From positions 1,736,001 through 1,800,000 of the forward strand of contig NZ_BPWA01000001.1 of the NCBI RefSeq assembly GCF_020521555.1: 64,000 nucleotides of DNA. The letters run 5' to 3'. Made by a program: the position numbers and the translations under genes. This DNA comes from Rodentibacter sp. JRC1. GTDB lineage: Bacteria; Pseudomonadota; Gammaproteobacteria; Enterobacterales; Pasteurellaceae. Positions 19,575 to 26,655 of the stretch are shown here, piece after piece. The number at the start of each line of letters is the position of its first letter. Positions within the stretch are counted from its first letter, which is position 1. The notes beneath the pieces were generated by a model. The model saw only the letters and a list, made by a program, of their open reading frames with translations. It was not told where the DNA came from and did not search any database.

Positions 19575-19606
19575 GGAATGGTCATTTTTCCAACGACCAT
19601 TCCTTT
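19575..19606 (+). terminator. Probable glyS terminator
   Basis: GGAATGGTC, eleven-base loop, GACCATTCC, then a weak TTTA run. Nine-bp stem just after the glyS stop. Confidence 0.6.
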
Positions 19607-19611
19607 ACTTA

Positions 19612-19640
19612 TAGACTTCATCTAATTATTTCTCTATAAT
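19612..19640 (+). promoter_or_regulatory. Promoter for tRNA-Ile2
   Basis: TATAAT at 19635-19640 with TAGACT 17 bp upstream; transcription would start only a few bases before the mature tRNA 5' end at 19652. Confidence 0.6.
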
Positions 19641-19651
19641 CAGCCCCACTT

Positions 19652-19728
19652 TCCCCCTTAGCTCAGTCGGTTAGAGCAGGCGACTCATAATCGCTTGGTC
19701 GCTGGTTCAAGTCCGGCAGGGGGGACCA
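19652..19728 (+). tRNA. ileX: tRNA-Ile2 (anticodon CAT, lysidine type)
   Basis: A full 77-base cloverleaf with encoded CCA. Anticodon CAT is at 19686-19688 in loop CTCATAA. Although CAT suggests methionine, the D arm, the anticodon stem (GGCGA/TCGCT) and the GGTCGCTGGTTCAAGTCC arm match the minor isoleucine tRNA of E. coli, not elongator Met tRNA. TilS would convert C34 to lysidine so it reads AUA. The acceptor stem opens with a U1-G72 wobble, followed by five C-G pairs. Confidence 0.88.
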
Positions 19729-20096
19729 ACATTAAATTTCTACTCTTTCGCCCTCTTACGTTTTCTTACGCTCAACCCTTATAAATACCGGCTTTTCGTT
19801 GGGTATATTTCTGTTTAATTAAGATTAAAAAATTCCCTAAAATTATTCCTAATATAGAAATTTCCACATTGATTCAATAATCAGAAAGTTATAATTGCGG
19901 ACAATAAAAGTCTGCAAGAATTGACCGCGCTTTTTCCATAAGGACAATGTGTTCAAATTGAGGGAATAGGGTACGAGGTTTTATTTGAACGGGATCACAT
20001 TCGATAAGTGGCAACGGAACAAATTTTTGCCTTTTTACAATAGGATTGTAATAAATCTAAATATTTTTTTAGAATTAACTCAAAAGGAAAATGGCT
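19729..20096. other. Intergenic region, 368 bp
   Basis: AT-rich stretch between the tRNA and the small membrane protein gene. It holds a degenerate uptake sequence (ACCGCGCTTT near 19924) and a short open minus-strand frame described separately. No integrase or duplicated tRNA end is visible. Confidence 0.5.
19889..20056 (-). pseudogene. Possible remnant of a coding sequence
   Basis: A minus-strand frame of 55 codons without a good start ends at TAA (19889-19891). Its translation has protein-like composition, with segments such as KFVPLPLIECDPVQIKPR and EKARSILADFYCPQL. A stop codon interrupts it immediately upstream and no ribosome site is present. I do not recognise a family. It may be the 3' remnant of a lost gene or chance. 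Confidence 0.25.
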
Positions 20097-20384
20097 ATGG
20101 CACTTTCTTATGCAAAAAGCTCACATTTATCAAAAGCAATTCGTAATTTAATTGGTGTGCCGTTTTGTTTTTACGTTGCATACTATATTTATTTTAAACT
20201 GCCGCTTATATTGGAAAGCGGGGAAAGTGTGCGAGTTCCTCGTATTGTGTGGTTAATCTATGAGGCATTTGGTGAAACCTATTTTTATCCAATTATGGCG
20301 GTAATAGCTATTTTCATTGGCTTTCTTGGTATCGGTTTAGCAGTAAAACATTTTAATGCTCACAAAGCACAAAAGAACCAATAG
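20097..20384 (+). CDS. Small inner-membrane protein, unknown function
   Basis: A 95-residue product with two hydrophobic segments (about 18-38, IGVPFCFYVAYYIY, and about 64-84, IMAVIAIFIGFLGIGLAV) and a basic, polar C-terminus. An AAGGA site lies eight bases before the ATG at 20097; the ATG at 20091 is only two bases from it and less likely. Followed by a clear terminator, so it is a single-gene unit. No family recognised. Confidence 0.6.
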   Translation: MALSYAKSSHLSKAIRNLIGVPFCFYVAYYIYFKLPLILESGESVRVPRIVWLIYEAFGETYFYPIMAVIAIFIGFLGIGLAVKHFNAHKAQKNQ

Positions 20385-20404
20385 GTTATGTAATAAATTG
20401 CGGT

Positions 20405-20434
20405 AAAATAGGAGAGTTTTATTCTCCTATTTTA
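20405..20434 (+). terminator. Terminator after the small membrane protein gene
   Basis: AAAATAGGAGA, seven-base loop, TCTCCTATTTTA. Confidence 0.75.
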
Positions 20435-20730
20435 ATTTCTGTTCAATAAGTCTTAGTCAAGGTATCGCAATAAAAGCATGTTTTATATTTGAACGAGAGT
20501 ACATTTTCTAATTAGAAATGGAGCAGATTTTCGTAAAACCCAATAACCTAAAAATCAGAAGATTAAAAATAGCTGATTTTGGATATTTATTATACCCATT
20601 TCTAATGAAAAAATTATCAGCTTAAATTTCTTATCTCTATCTTTTCCCCTATAAATTGTCATAAAAACCAAGTAAAATACTGCGGTTTCTATTTAATATT
20701 TCTTTTTTACTATTTTAGTTAGGAGTTTCT
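20435..20730. other. Intergenic region, about 300 bp
   Basis: AT-rich leader ahead of the Kef-type gene. A 9-bp inverted pair (TAGAAATGG near 20513 and CCATTTCTA near 20599) is too far apart to call a structure. No gene is seen. Confidence 0.4.
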
Positions 20731-22551
20731 ATGGCTGCGGAAGGCGCGGGAGATTTGTTTCGGGTCGTTGCTTTATTAGGGGCTGCAGTGGTGGCGGTCC
20801 CCCTATTTAAACGAATCGGTTTAGGGTCTGTTTTAGGGTATCTTGCCGCAGGGCTTGCTATTGGGCCTTATGGCTTAAATGTCGTTGATGATCCGCATGC
20901 CATTATTCATCTTGCCGAATTTGGCGTAGTGATGTTCTTGTTCGTGATTGGACTTGAGATGAAACCTTCGCATTTGTGGAGTTTGCGCCGTCAGATTTTT
21001 GGCTTGGGAAGTATGCAGGTGATTATTTCCGCTATTGTATTAACCTGTGTTTCCGTGCAGTTTGGCGTATCTTGGGAAGTCGCATTTGTCAGTTCGGCAG
21101 GGTTTGTGTTGACTTCTACTGCAATCGTGATGCAAGTACTGGGAGAGCGTAAAGAATTATCTACAAAGCGCGGTCAAAAAATCGTATCAATTTTACTGTT
21201 TGAAGATCTCCTTATTGTTCCGTTGCTTGCTATCGTTACTTTCCTTTCGCCTTTTGAAAGCACGGAAGATTCAATGCCTTGGTGGCAATCTGCCGGTATC
21301 GCAATGTTGGCATTGACTGTGTTAGTGTGTATCGGTCGTTTTATTTTAAACCCGGTATTCCGTATTTTAGCGAACGCAAAGGCGCGTGAGGTGATGACGG
21401 CGGCAGCTCTTTTTGTTGTATTGGGTGCAGCGTTATTGATGGAGGAAGCCGGATTATCTATGGCGATGGGGGCATTTGTGGCAGGGGTAATGCTTTCTGA
21501 ATCGGCGTTTCGTCATCAATTGGAAGCCGATATCGAACCTTTCCGTGGTTTATTGCTTGGTCTTTTCTTCCTCGGCGTGGGAATGGCATTAGACTTAAAA
21601 GTCGTGTTTGAAAATTGGCAATTGATTTTACTCGGTGTTATCGCCTTAATGCTAACCAAAGGTATCTGTATTTATCTTATTGCCCGTCTTGCAAAAAGTA
21701 CGCACAAAACCGCGTTAGAACGCGCATTGCTCATGGCGCAAGGTGGCGAATTTGCTTTTGTGTTGTTCGCCGCCGGTCTCTCTAAAGGCGTAATTGATGA
21801 AACAGTTAATGCGAATATGACGGCAATTGTTGTACTTTCTATGGTGCTTACGCCGATTATCCTTATTATTTATGAAAAATTCGGTTCGAAAGAAAGTGTT
21901 GAAGAAATTCAACCGGATGAAATTGATGAACAACACCCGATCTTAATTATTGGAATGGGAAGATTCGGACAAATTGTCAATGACCTGTTACGTTTAAGTG
22001 GTTATGCCACCACGATTGTGGATCTTAATCCGAAAATGATTAAAGGTTTTAATGAATATGGCATTAAATCCTACTTTGGCGATGCTTCCCGCCGTGAGTT
22101 TTTAATCGCCGCCGGATTGGAAAAGGCGGAATTTCTTGTGGTCGCCATTGATAATAAAGAGCAGGCGTTATCTATTGTGCATTTTGCGCGGGAAGTGAAT
22201 CCTAATATAAAAATTATTGCCCGTTCTTACGATCGTTTTCATACTTTTGATTTATACAAAGTCGGTGCCGATGAAATTATTCGCGAAACTTTTGATTCGG
22301 CGGTGAGAGCCGGTAAGCGGACATTGGTTCATCTTGGTATGGAAGAAGAGGTTGCGAAAGAAGTCGCGGAATATTATTTTCATGCAGATCGCCACGAAGT
22401 AGAGTTAATGTCTCAAGTTTATGATCCGAAAATGGGGATTTTTCGTAATCCGTTAATGCGTGATATTGCACGTGAATGCGATCAGAAAATGGCAGCAGAT
22501 ATTCAAGAAATCTTGTTAAGAGCAAAAGAAAGAGAAGAAGAGAGCTTATAA
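20731..22551 (+). CDS. KefB/KefC-type K+/H+ antiporter (CPA2 family)
   Basis: Proton-coupled potassium efflux protein of the glutathione-gated Kef type. The 606 residues have an antiporter membrane domain (about 1-385; GPYGLNVVDDPHAIIHLAEFG, EFAFVLFAAGL) and a cytoplasmic RCK/TrkA-N domain beginning HPILIIGMGRFGQIV near 400. It ends with YFGDASRREFL, VVAIDNKEQAL and a polar tail rich in glutamate. The RCK domain would bind NADH and glutathione adducts. No kefF or kefG-like partner lies beside it. Kef proteins protect against electrophiles by acidifying the cytoplasm. Confidence 0.88.
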   Translation: MAAEGAGDLFRVVALLGAAVVAVPLFKRIGLGSVLGYLAAGLAIGPYGLNVVDDPHAIIHLAEFGVVMFLFVIGLEMKPSHLWSLRRQIFGLGSMQVIISAIVLTCVSVQFGVSWEVAFVSSAGFVLTSTAIVMQVLGERKELSTKRGQKIVSILLFEDLLIVPLLAIVTFLSPFESTEDSMPWWQSAGIAMLALTVLVCIGRFILNPVFRILANAKAREVMTAAALFVVLGAALLMEEAGLSMAMGAFVAGVMLSESAFRHQLEADIEPFRGLLLGLFFLGVGMALDLKVVFENWQLILLGVIALMLTKGICIYLIARLAKSTHKTALERALLMAQGGEFAFVLFAAGLSKGVIDETVNANMTAIVVLSMVLTPIILIIYEKFGSKESVEEIQPDEIDEQHPILIIGMGRFGQIVNDLLRLSGYATTIVDLNPKMIKGFNEYGIKSYFGDASRREFLIAAGLEKAEFLVVAIDNKEQALSIVHFAREVNPNIKIIARSYDRFHTFDLYKVGADEIIRETFDSAVRAGKRTLVHLGMEEEVAKEVAEYYFHADRHEVELMSQVYDPKMGIFRNPLMRDIARECDQKMAADIQEILLRAKEREEESL

Positions 22552-22564
22552 AAAACGCTAATAG

Positions 22565-22659
22565 AATTATACACAATCGCTTTGAGCGATTGTTATGCCT
22601 CACGGCACCGTTGGCAAGTCAACGTTCAAAATCTAAAGATTTTGTGACCGCACTTATGA
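22565..22659 (+). repeat. 95-bp three-hairpin repeat, copy 1
   Basis: Near-identical to 53577-53672 (a few substitutions and one indel). It contains three small inverted repeats in order: CAATCGCTTTGAGCGATTG, CGTTGGCAAGTCAACG and AAAATCTAAAGATTTT. An uptake sequence (ACCGCACTT) closes the element. It lies in the convergent gap after the Kef-type gene. Confidence 0.85.
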
Positions 22660-22678
22660 GCATAAAGTGCGGTCATTT
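22645..22678. terminator. Terminator from an inverted uptake-sequence pair
   Basis: TGACCGCACTTATG and CATAAAGTGCGGTCA form a long stem followed by TTT, between the Kef-type gene and rdgB. Its left arm is the end of the 95-bp repeat. Confidence 0.8.
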
Positions 22679-22689
22679 CTTTTTGTGTT

Positions 22690-23283
22690 TTATATGCTAA
22701 GTTTGGCTTTCAATATTTTCAATGCATGTGCACGATGGGAGATTTTTTTCTTCTCTTCGGTTTCTAGTTCGGCAAAAGTGCAACCTTGTTCAGGGCTGAA
22801 AAATAGGCTGTCATAACCGAAACCATTTTCGCCTTTTTCTTCAAAACCAATTACACCATGGCATTCGCCCTCTGCAATAATGGGCGAAGGATCAGTCGGA
22901 TGTTGTAAAAATACGATGCAACTGACAAATTTTGCATGACGTTCCGTTTCCGCTGTATTTGCAAGTTCTGCCAATAATTTTTGGCGGTTTTTTGCATCAT
23001 TGCCCTCTTCTCCTGCATAACGGGCGGAATATAACCCCGGTGCGCCGTTAAGTGCTTTCACGACTAATCCCGAATCATCGGCAATGGCGGGTAAACCGGA
23101 TTTTTCCGAGGCGTAACGGGCTTTCAATAAGGCATTTTCCACGAAAGTTAAGCCGGTCTCTTCCGGGCTTTCAATACCTAAATCCGTTTGTGCGATAACC
23201 TCAAAGCCAAGACTTGCCAACACATCCGCCATTTCTTTTACTTTGCCTTTGTTGCCTGTAGCAAGTACGATTTTTCTTGTCAT
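22690..23283 (-). CDS. rdgB: XTP/dITP diphosphatase (RdgB/Ham1)
   Basis: Removes non-canonical purine triphosphates such as ITP, dITP and XTP from the nucleotide pool. The 197 residues begin [15 protein letters not shown], with [19 protein letters not shown] and GFGYDSLF, all family signatures. It is followed on the same strand by nothing close; kdkA lies 20 bp upstream, so the two are probably co-transcribed. Confidence 0.95.
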   Translation of the reverse strand: MTRKIVLATGNKGKVKEMADVLASLGFEVIAQTDLGIESPEETGLTFVENALLKARYASEKSGLPAIADDSGLVVKALNGAPGLYSARYAGEEGNDAKNRQKLLAELANTAETERHAKFVSCIVFLQHPTDPSPIIAEGECHGVIGFEEKGENGFGYDSLFFSPEQGCTFAELETEEKKKISHRAHALKILKAKLSI

Positions 23284-23303
23284 AATTTATCCTCTGTTCA
23301 TAT

Positions 23304-24065
23304 TTAATTTTGATGATAAGCGTCCGTTAAATCCGCCCAGTTTTGTTCGGTAAATAGAATGTTCAGCCTTCCCGTCTCTTTTATAAAAGAGCGATAAAGA
23401 CGATTTAGGTTTTCCGTTTTCCAAAACTCCCCTGATTTTTCACCGCACTTATCAAAATCTAATAACCAACATTTTTGCCCTTGGGCGGTTTGCTGTACCA
23501 AAATATTATGAGCATTGAGATCCGAATGGCAAATTTGCAAATCGTGCAATCGGCGAATTAATCTCCCCATTTGTTGCCATATTTCTATCGGTAATGTTTC
23601 ATTTGATAAAAGTGCGGTCAAATCTTGGGCGTTTTCGATTTTTTCCGTCAGAATATCCGCTTGATAACAAATGCCGAGTTGCCCTTTTTTGACACGCGCC
23701 CCAATGGGTTTCGGCACGGGTAAATCGGCGTTATGTAAACGCTGTAATAAGCGAAATTCGGTAAAACTGCGGGTATTTTCAAGGGAGGAAAAACGATAGC
23801 GATCTTTATTTAATTTTCCCCATAAGCCACCCCGATAATAATGGCGAAGTGCGCAATTTACGCCGAACCAATCTTCCGTTTGGAGAAAATATGTCGTACC
23901 GCGCCCTTTTGCAGATCCCAAAATGCACTGTTGGGATTGCCAAAATTCAGGATTAAAAAATTCCGTTTGGGTATCGAAAGTGCGGTCAAAATTGAAGATG
24001 AAAAATTGATTGTGATGTTGATATTCAAACATTTGGGTTGGATTCTTGATAGAAAATGCCTTCAT
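23304..24065 (-). CDS. kdkA: 3-deoxy-D-manno-octulosonic acid (Kdo) kinase
   Basis: Phosphorylates the Kdo residue of lipid A in organisms whose LPS carries a single phosphorylated Kdo. The 253 residues form a small kinase fold: the early RGTTYFL and LRHYYRGG, then the catalytic loop HSDLNAHNIL and LLDFDKCGEK. Divergent from opsX, as in H. influenzae. Two uptake sequences are embedded in the coding region. Confidence 0.92.
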   Translation of the reverse strand: MKAFSIKNPTQMFEYQHHNQFFIFNFDRTFDTQTEFFNPEFWQSQQCILGSAKGRGTTYFLQTEDWFGVNCALRHYYRGGLWGKLNKDRYRFSSLENTRSFTEFRLLQRLHNADLPVPKPIGARVKKGQLGICYQADILTEKIENAQDLTALLSNETLPIEIWQQMGRLIRRLHDLQICHSDLNAHNILVQQTAQGQKCWLLDFDKCGEKSGEFWKTENLNRLYRSFIKETGRLNILFTEQNWADLTDAYHQN

Positions 24066-24108
24066 TCTACTTTAAAATATCGGCAAATTAAACGATAAAG
24101 GATCTCAA

Positions 24109-25155
24109 ATGCCACTTTTTAACAAAGCCCCTAAGTCCCTCTGTATTCTTCGACTTTCAGCGGTGGGAGATGTGTGCCATGCCCTTGCCGTGGTGCAGTG
24201 TATTCAAGCCTATTATCCTGAAACGAAGATTACTTGGATCATCGGTAAAACTGAAGCGACATTATTAGAGGGAATTCCAAATGTTGATTTGGTGATTTAC
24301 GATAAAAAAACGGGTTGGAAAGGTGTCTTTAATTTATGGCGACAGCTGAAAAATGAACGTTTTGATGCATTGTTAAATATGCAAACGGCATTTCGTGCTT
24401 CCGTGCTTTCTTTAGGTATTAAAGCAAAATACAAAATCGGTTTCGGTAAAAAACGTTCGCGCGAAGGGCAGTGGTTATTTGTTAATCGGCGCGTGAATGA
24501 TCCTGTTTCACAGCACGTATTAGATGGTTTTATGGCCTTTGCGGAATATATTGGTGTGCCGAAAGATGCGCCTACCTGGCAGTTAGCCGTTTCAGAACAT
24601 GATCGGCAATTTGTGCAACAATTTATAGATCCTTCACGTAAGAATTTGTTGATTTCCCCCTGTTCCAGCAAAGCAGAAAAAGATTGGTTAGTGGAACGTT
24701 ATGCAGAGGTGGCGAATATCGCCAATCAGCATAATGTGAATGTGATATTTTGCAGTGCTGCGGCAAAACGTGAATTAGAAATGGTTGAAAAAATTACCGC
24801 ACTTTGTGATTTCACACCGATTAACGCGGCAGGTAAAACGAATCTAAAACAACTTGCCGCATTGATTGGAAAAGTGGATCTTGTACTTTCGCCGGATTCC
24901 GGCCCGGCGCATATCGCAACAACGCAAAATACGCCGGTGGTCGGATTGTATGCTTATCATAATCCGCGTCGCACCGCACCTTATCATAATTTAGCAAATG
25001 TCGTTTCCGTTTATGAACAAAATGTGTTGCGGGAGTTTGGTAAACCTTCTTCCGAATTGCCTTGGGCGACAAAACTAAAAGGAAAAAATTTGATGGCGGA
25101 AATTCAGGTGGAAGAGGTGATAACACAAATGAAAGCGTTAAATTTGTGGCAATAA
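24109..25155 (+). CDS. opsX: LPS heptosyltransferase I (OpsX)
   Basis: Glycosyltransferase family 9 enzyme adding the first heptose to Kdo-lipid A. The 348 residues start LCILRLSAVGDVCHALAVV, typical of heptosyltransferases, with SPCSSKAEKDW and the nucleotide-sugar site LSPDSGPAHIAT. It is divergent from kdkA, which phosphorylates the acceptor Kdo, so the two genes act on the same inner core. A GGATCT site precedes the ATG. Confidence 0.92.
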   Translation: MPLFNKAPKSLCILRLSAVGDVCHALAVVQCIQAYYPETKITWIIGKTEATLLEGIPNVDLVIYDKKTGWKGVFNLWRQLKNERFDALLNMQTAFRASVLSLGIKAKYKIGFGKKRSREGQWLFVNRRVNDPVSQHVLDGFMAFAEYIGVPKDAPTWQLAVSEHDRQFVQQFIDPSRKNLLISPCSSKAEKDWLVERYAEVANIANQHNVNVIFCSAAAKRELEMVEKITALCDFTPINAAGKTNLKQLAALIGKVDLVLSPDSGPAHIATTQNTPVVGLYAYHNPRRTAPYHNLANVVSVYEQNVLREFGKPSSELPWATKLKGKNLMAEIQVEEVITQMKALNLWQ

Positions 25156-25176
25156 AAAAGGCACTCAAAGAGTGCC
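25153..25176 (-). terminator. Terminator of the AhpD-like gene
   Basis: GGCACTC AAA GAGTGCC; on the minus strand it is followed by TTTTTTATT, on the plus strand only by AATATT, so it acts mainly leftward. Confidence 0.7.
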
Positions 25177-25220
25177 AATATTCGTAGGTTCCTAAATAAT
25201 TAAAAACTTAAGTGGTTTGA

Positions 25221-25565
25221 TTACTCACCTTTTTGCGTGTGATAAGCTTCTAACGCGCGTAACGAATAAGTGTATGCTGCGCCTGCATTTAAGGCGATGG
25301 ACATCGCAAGTGCTGCTGCAACCTCAGCTTCCGTTGCGCCCGCTTTTACTGCTTCTTCTGCGTGAACACTAATGCAACTTTCACAACGGGTTGTAACTGC
25401 TACTGCAAGGGCAATTAATTCACGGGTTTTCGCATCAAGCACATCACCTTCCGCAGCCGCCGCACCGAGTGCTTGATAGGCTTGCAACATTTTCGGATGT
25501 TGTTTACCAAGTGCAGCAAATGATTTTTTAACATGTGATGTATGTTCTTTCCAATCTGTAAACAT
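25221..25565 (-). CDS. AhpD-like / carboxymuconolactone decarboxylase family protein
   Basis: A 114-residue all-helical protein of the AhpD fold, with the redox motif CESC followed by VHAEEAVKAGA (pattern E..CxxC...H). These proteins are thiol peroxidase-type or disulfide-reducing enzymes; exact substrate unknown. It is divergent from the AraC-family gene at 25681 with 115 bp between them, which suggests that regulator controls it. Confidence 0.85.
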   Translation of the reverse strand: MFTDWKEHTSHVKKSFAALGKQHPKMLQAYQALGAAAAEGDVLDAKTRELIALAVAVTTRCESCISVHAEEAVKAGATEAEVAAALAMSIALNAGAAYTYSLRALEAYHTQKGE

Positions 25566-25680
25566 TGTATTTTCTCCTAGAAATCAATTAAACATATAGG
25601 TAACTTCTGTGAGCTATTATAGTTGGATTGCGGTATTATACTTGTCAATTCATCTCAATTTTTATGGCTAAAATCTCATC

Positions 25681-26577
25681 ATGGATTATTTAGACAGACT
25701 CACTCATTTGGCACAAGTACGCGGTGAAATTAATATTCACTGTCTTTTTCAGGGTGAATGGCAGATCAACTATGAAGAAAAGCATAATGACAAAGGCATT
25801 TTTCATTTAATTGAAGAAGGCGAGTGTTGGCTGACATTCGGTGAAAAGACCTTTCATTTGAAGGCCGGTGATATATTTTTTCTTCCGCAAAGTCGACCGC
25901 ACTTGATGAGTAATTTGGAGGAAGGGCAGCCTTCCGTTCCTTTAAAAAAGGAACAACAAGGAATTTTTCAAATTCATCAAATCGGGCGGGGTACACCGAA
26001 CTTTAAAATGTTTTGCGGTGCATTTTATTATCAGAAAAATGCCCTATTGATAGAATCATTGCCGACTTATTTACATTTGAATTTATGCGATACGCCGATC
26101 CATCCTTTGGTTCAATTATTTTTACAGGAAGCCCAGAAACAAGAAAGCGGCACGCAATCGGTGATTGATGCGCTGGCAAATGTATTATTTATTTACATTT
26201 TACGTGATGTGATTTCTCGCAGTGTGATTGATAAAGGCGTATTGTATGCATTACAAGATAAACGTCTTAACTCGGTGGTAGTGCAGTTATTACAATCACC
26301 GGCGAAGCAATGGCATATTGAACAACTTGCTAAGCTGGCGACGATGTCGCGTGCAAATTTTATTCGTGTGTTTCAGCAACAATTAGGAATGTCTCCCGGT
26401 AAGTTTCTTACAAAAGTGCGGTTAGATTTAGCAGCGTTTTTGTTAAAGCAATCGCAACAGTCAATACTGGCTATTGCGTTGGAAGTGGGCTATCAATCGG
26501 AAGCGCATTTTAGTAAAGCCTTTAAGAATGTTTATCAGCTCTCCCCAAGTCAGTATCGGAAATTGTCTTCTCTATAA
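25681..26577 (+). CDS. AraC-family transcriptional regulator
   Basis: A 298-residue regulator: an N-terminal cupin (about 1-120, with LIEEGECWLTFGEKTFHLKAGDIFFLP) that would sense a ligand, and a C-terminal double helix-turn-helix (about 205-298, MSRANFIRVFQQQLGMSPGKFL and YQSEAHFSKAFKNVYQLSPSQY). There is no Shine-Dalgarno before its ATG. It sits between a divergent AhpD-like gene and a downstream ABC exporter. The inducer is unknown. Confidence 0.9.
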   Translation: MDYLDRLTHLAQVRGEINIHCLFQGEWQINYEEKHNDKGIFHLIEEGECWLTFGEKTFHLKAGDIFFLPQSRPHLMSNLEEGQPSVPLKKEQQGIFQIHQIGRGTPNFKMFCGAFYYQKNALLIESLPTYLHLNLCDTPIHPLVQLFLQEAQKQESGTQSVIDALANVLFIYILRDVISRSVIDKGVLYALQDKRLNSVVVQLLQSPAKQWHIEQLAKLATMSRANFIRVFQQQLGMSPGKFLTKVRLDLAAFLLKQSQQSILAIALEVGYQSEAHFSKAFKNVYQLSPSQYRKLSSL

Positions 26578-26615
26578 ATTGTAAAATTTTTGCGTTATAA
26601 TAACAGGCGTTTTAG

Positions 26616-26640
26616 AAGGCAACTTTACGTTGCCTTTTGT
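26616..26640 (+). terminator. Terminator after the AraC-family gene
   Basis: AAGGCAA, short loop, TTGCCTTTTG, then TTTTTAAGG that also forms the ribosome site of the next gene. Confidence 0.65.
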
Positions 26641-26655
26641 TTTTAAGGAAATACT

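Noticed and set aside
19686..19688. CAT anticodon tRNA as methionine tRNA
   Set aside because: Body sequence, especially the anticodon stem and the GGTCGCTGGTTCAAGTCC arm, matches the minor isoleucine tRNA, and TilS is encoded in the window.
26596..26601. TATAAT before the ABC transporter gene
   Set aside because: No -35 at a workable distance, and a terminator hairpin lies between it and the gene.
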